Below are positions 4,969 to 5,798 of a DNA stretch of 5,798 bases, piece after piece. Source of the stretch: Burkholderiales bacterium (GTDB lineage Bacteria; Pseudomonadota; Gammaproteobacteria; Burkholderiales; Burkholderiaceae_C); assembly GCA_025354615.1 (NCBI GenBank), contig JANXMO010000506.1:1-5798 (forward strand). The letters run 5' to 3'. Each line of letters opens with the position of its first letter. The stretch's first letter is position 1. Made by a program: the position numbers and the translations under genes. The notes beneath the pieces are model-generated. The model did no database searches, was not told the origin of the DNA, and was given only the letters and a program-made list of their open reading frames with translations.

Positions 4969-5778
4969 ATGACCACCGTTCGCGTACTGGGCTGCTCAGG
5001 CGCCATTGCCGCCGGTTGCCGCACCACGTCTTTCCTGCTGGGCGACACCGTGCTGATCGACGCTGGCACCGGCGTTGGCGACCTGCCGCTTGAAGCGCTG
5101 GCCCGCATCGACCACATCCTGATCAGCCACTCCCACCTCGACCACGTGCTGTCCATCGGCCTGCTGGCCGACAGCGTGATGCGCCTGCGCACCGCGCAGC
5201 GGCGCCCGCCCATCTGCGTGCACGCCTTGCCGGAAACGCTGGCGGCGCTGCGCGCCCACATCTTCAACAACGTCATCTGGCCCGACTTCACCTGCCTGCC
5301 CTCGGCCGCCACGCCCACGTTAGAACTGCGCCCCTTCTCGATTGGAGACCGGCTGCAGGTCGACCGCCACACCGTCGAAGTGCTGCCCGCCGCGCACACC
5401 GTGCCTGCCGTCGGTTTCGCCGTTGACGGCGGTGCCAAGGCCGCCGGCTGGTGGGTTTTCACAGGCGACACCGGCCCCAACCCCGCGCTGTGGCAGCGCC
5501 TGGCCCAACTGCCCATCGCCCACCTCGTCATCGAAACCGCCTTCAGCGACGAAGAACGAGCCCTCGCCACCGTCAGCCAGCACCTGTGCCCGGCTGACCT
5601 TCAACACGAACTGGCGCAGCTGGCAGGCAGCGTGCAGGTGCACATCACTCACATCAAGCCTGGCGAACAAGCGGCGGTGATGGCCGGCATTGCGCAACTT
5701 GAAACGCCGCATCGCATTGCGCCATTGCAGGCGGGCCAGGTGATGGTGATGGGTGACAAGATTTCGAAGGGCAGCTGA
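4969..5778 (+). CDS. MBL-fold hydrolase, class II cyclic-nucleotide phosphodiesterase-like
   Basis: A 269-residue metallo-beta-lactamase-fold protein. Metal-binding residues are visible: HSHLDH (His54, His56, Asp58, His59), His143 in PAAHTVP, Asp167 in FTGDTGP, and His225/His228 in VHITHIKP. SHSHLDHVLSIGLLADSVM is close to, but not an exact match for, the class II cAMP phosphodiesterase signature (HxHLDH, then a Gly/Ser and a hydrophobic run). The late ITHIKP and IETAFSD strings also fit that family, which includes yeast PDE1 and Vibrio CpdP. The likely reaction is hydrolysis of 3',5'-cyclic AMP (or another cyclic nucleotide) to the 5'-monophosphate using two Zn or similar ions. There is no signal peptide; the protein opens directly with the first beta strand, VRVLGCSGA, so the ATG at 4969 is well placed although no Shine-Dalgarno sequence is seen. 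Glyoxalase- or RNase Z-like activity is a less likely alternative. Confidence 0.85.
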   Translation: MTTVRVLGCSGAIAAGCRTTSFLLGDTVLIDAGTGVGDLPLEALARIDHILISHSHLDHVLSIGLLADSVMRLRTAQRRPPICVHALPETLAALRAHIFNNVIWPDFTCLPSAATPTLELRPFSIGDRLQVDRHTVEVLPAAHTVPAVGFAVDGGAKAAGWWVFTGDTGPNPALWQRLAQLPIAHLVIETAFSDEERALATVSQHLCPADLQHELAQLAGSVQVHITHIKPGEQAAVMAGIAQLETPHRIAPLQAGQVMVMGDKISKGS

Positions 5779-5798
5779 CGCTTTGTGTCAACAGCCGA

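Noticed and set aside
4842..5093. 83-codon plus-strand frame in the gap and overlapping the MBL-fold gene
   Set aside because: It overlaps the true gene in another frame, its sequence is low complexity, and no ribosome-binding site is seen.
3585..5570. 661-codon open frame on the minus strand across the phosphatase, FHA and MBL-fold genes
   Set aside because: It runs antisense to three proteins with intact catalytic motifs and crosses a non-coding gap. The translation is Arg/Ala/Ser-rich with no recognisable domain. Long antisense frames are common in GC-rich DNA.

Overview
The window reads as chromosomal DNA of a GC-rich betaproteobacterium, most likely Burkholderiales and possibly Comamonadaceae. 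This rests on the strong G/C third-position bias, the flavour of the SucC/SucD proteins, and an AGCTATCAAAA element of a kind I remember from that group. The taxonomic placement is an inference, not a search result. All genes lie on the + strand, coding density is high, and there are no mobile elements, rRNA/tRNA genes or CRISPR arrays.

Layout. (1) Positions 1-1238 hold the 3' quarter of sucC and all of sucD, the two subunits of succinyl-CoA synthetase (TCA cycle), closed by a strong intrinsic terminator at 1261-1286. (2) Positions 1386-2087 encode a seven-helix TerC/YjbE-type membrane protein, probably a metal-ion transporter. (3) Positions 2103-4697 form a compact phospho-signalling cassette: a soluble Hanks-type Ser/Thr kinase, a PP2C-family phosphatase, and a protein with one canonical and one degenerate FHA domain. 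(4) Positions 4698-4968 are a 271-nt gap containing a CRP-like dyad (CGTGA-N6-TCACG) and a leader that can form competing hairpins. (5) Positions 4969-5778 encode a metallo-beta-lactamase-fold protein resembling class II cyclic-nucleotide phosphodiesterases.

How they may work together. The kinase writes, the phosphatase erases and the FHA protein reads phosphothreonine. This is the logic of the PpkA-PppA-Fha system that controls type VI secretion, but no secretion gene is visible here and the kinase has no membrane or sensor domain. The terC gene lies immediately upstream, in the same reading frame as the kinase and 15 nt away, so it is probably cotranscribed and may link the cassette to metal status. 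The downstream phosphodiesterase-like gene has its own candidate control region, and its CRP-like site would fit cAMP feedback.

The most noteworthy signals are: the compact writer/eraser/reader cassette beside TerC; a 22-codon ORF that exactly bridges kinase and phosphatase with overlaps at both ends; the second, degenerate FHA domain; the CRP-like dyad before a putative cAMP phosphodiesterase; and the alternative-hairpin leader. The individual protein families are known. What could be new is the arrangement and its regulation.
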